A program made the position numbers and the translations under genes. From Bacillota bacterium (GTDB lineage: Bacteria; Bacillota; UBA4882; UBA8346): DNA of 64,000 nt. The notes below the pieces were generated by a model. The model was not told the origin of the DNA. It did no database searches and saw only the letters and a list, made by a program, of their open reading frames with translations. This document shows positions 63,538-64,000 of the stretch, in pieces. The stretch covers positions 10,371 through 74,370 of the forward strand of contig JAEXDA010000041.1 in the NCBI GenBank assembly GCA_023401925.1, read 5' to 3'. Position 1 is the stretch's first letter; the number at the start of each line of letters is the position of its first letter.

Positions 63538-63703
63538 CGTATTACCTTTAGATCCACTATCTTTAATGGGTATTTCGTACTTTTCCGCGAACCTCCTTTT
63601 TTATTACAAATATTTCCTGTTAAAATTACTTAAAAACACAAACCCACCTGTTACACATAGATCGCGAACCCACCGGGGAAATCATGTTCACTTGGGGTTC
63701 GCG
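63538..63703 (-). promoter_or_regulatory. CRISPR leader
   Basis: The stretch to the right of the last, uniform repeat is AT-rich and holds GGTTCGCG segments (GGAGGTTCGCGG and GGTGGGTTCGCGA on the minus strand), an arrangement often seen in type I-C leaders. It lies at the end where repeats are least mutated, which agrees with new spacers being added here. The promoter is not resolved. Confidence 0.65.
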
Positions 63704-63832
63704 CTAAAGACCATCGTCTAATTGCAAGGTTAATTCTCCTCCATCATAAATATAAGATTTTTTCTCCCAATTTACAATAAACCCTTGATAATAAACTACA
63801 TCTTCTTCGCCCTTCCTCCCAGCTTGAAACAT
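63704..63832 (-). CDS. Small ORF or gene tail next to the CRISPR leader, 42 residues
   Basis: ATG at 63832, stop at 63704. The product is MFQAGRKGEEDVVYYQGF..., with a strand-rich, acidic end (GGELTLQLDDG). It shows protein-like composition, but the only upstream purine run (CGGGGGGAA) is too close to the ATG. It may be the remnant of a longer gene. Unrecognised; not an obvious cas2 end. Confidence 0.3.
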   Translation of the reverse strand: MFQAGRKGEEDVVYYQGFIVNWEKKSYIYDGGELTLQLDDGL

Positions 63833-63904
63833 TTCCCCCCGGCACTGCAACTGATGGCAACCAAGTCCTAAAACCTGTCCGGAGGGGATGAGGGCGATGA
63901 GGGC

Positions 63905-63942
63905 TTAAAAATAAAAAGCCCCATGGGATGATCCCCATGGAG
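63905..63942 (-). terminator. Intrinsic terminator of a gene lying beyond the window
   Basis: Minus strand: CCATGGG pairs with CCCATGG and is followed by GGCTTTTTATTTTT. A leftward transcript from the right side, possibly a cas operon, would stop here, just before the CRISPR leader. Confidence 0.7.
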
Positions 63943-64000
63943 AAACTGCGCATCTTAATGAAATAAACCACAGGGGAAGACTCTGGACCCTCCGTGTCCT

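Noticed and set aside
62933..63721. Several ORFs reading through the CRISPR region (for example 63260-63721 and 62983-63219 on the other strand)
   Set aside because: They are made of translated repeats (VSIHAPVQGAT pattern) and arise only because repeat plus spacer length is often a multiple of three.
63744..63971. 75-residue minus-strand ORF at the right edge
   Set aside because: It spans the terminator at 63905-63942 and has no domain; the other frame at 63704-63832 looks more protein-like.

Overview
The window looks like chromosomal DNA of an endospore-forming Bacillota (Firmicutes), probably an anaerobe or facultative anaerobe. The evidence is the AT-leaning sequence, strong AGGAGG-type ribosome binding sites, several TTG/GTG starts, and the sporulation-associated set prkA-yhbH-spoVR. 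A YjcZ-like peptide, a DUF6809 protein, yybP-ykoY and FMN riboswitches and a type I-C CRISPR array fit the same picture. I cannot name the species from sequence alone.

Layout. 1-3145: end of a probable DeoR-type regulator, then a sugar operon (rhamnulokinase-like FGGY kinase, ribulose/allulose-phosphate 3-epimerase, PHP phosphoesterase). 3170-6833: an alpha/beta hydrolase, a small unknown protein, a MATE exporter and an AraC regulator. 6855-7927: a manganese riboswitch (yybP-ykoY) with terminator in front of a GDT1/UPF0016 cation exporter. 7937-11347: peptide deformylase, then an NMT1-type ABC transporter (binding protein, permease, ATPase). 11506-15549: a methyl-accepting chemotaxis protein, a zinc-ribbon/RDD membrane protein, a small membrane peptide and a NarL-type response regulator. 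15940-20668: prkA-yhbH-spoVR. 21256-28191: phosphoglycerate mutase, a pair of palindromic repeats and a five-gene peptide ABC transporter. 28804-31661: two small ORFs, mutY and an M23 peptidase. 31662-34554: an FMN-riboswitch-controlled ABC transporter, most likely for riboflavin. 34714-36068: a 21-bp tandem repeat, an unknown protein and a YbaK protein. 36121-40420: an RND efflux pair. 40726-48464: a histidine phosphatase, small peptides, an amino-acid permease, a GH2 glycosidase and a divergent PocR/AraC regulator. 48884-59458: two tRNAs (Arg-TCT, Gly-TCC), a DUF523 protein, a zinc-ribbon/PH-like protein, a membrane phosphoesterase, a secreted ankyrin protein, BipA/TypA and a secreted beta-propeller. 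59483-61678: a decayed patch with Rpn and radC remnants and small palindromes. 61846-64000: an XRE regulator and a type I-C CRISPR array of 18 repeats, transcribed leftward from a leader on its right side.

The most interesting signals are a dispersed family of ~110-120 bp perfect-to-imperfect palindromes with GGCTGTC/GACAGCC ends (one copy apparently forms part of the manganese riboswitch), an exactly phased 21-bp tandem repeat, and a stepwise change of repeat sequence along the CRISPR array. The FMN-riboswitch-controlled transporter and several unannotated small peptides are also notable. No cas genes are in the window. I did not find one obvious new multi-gene system.
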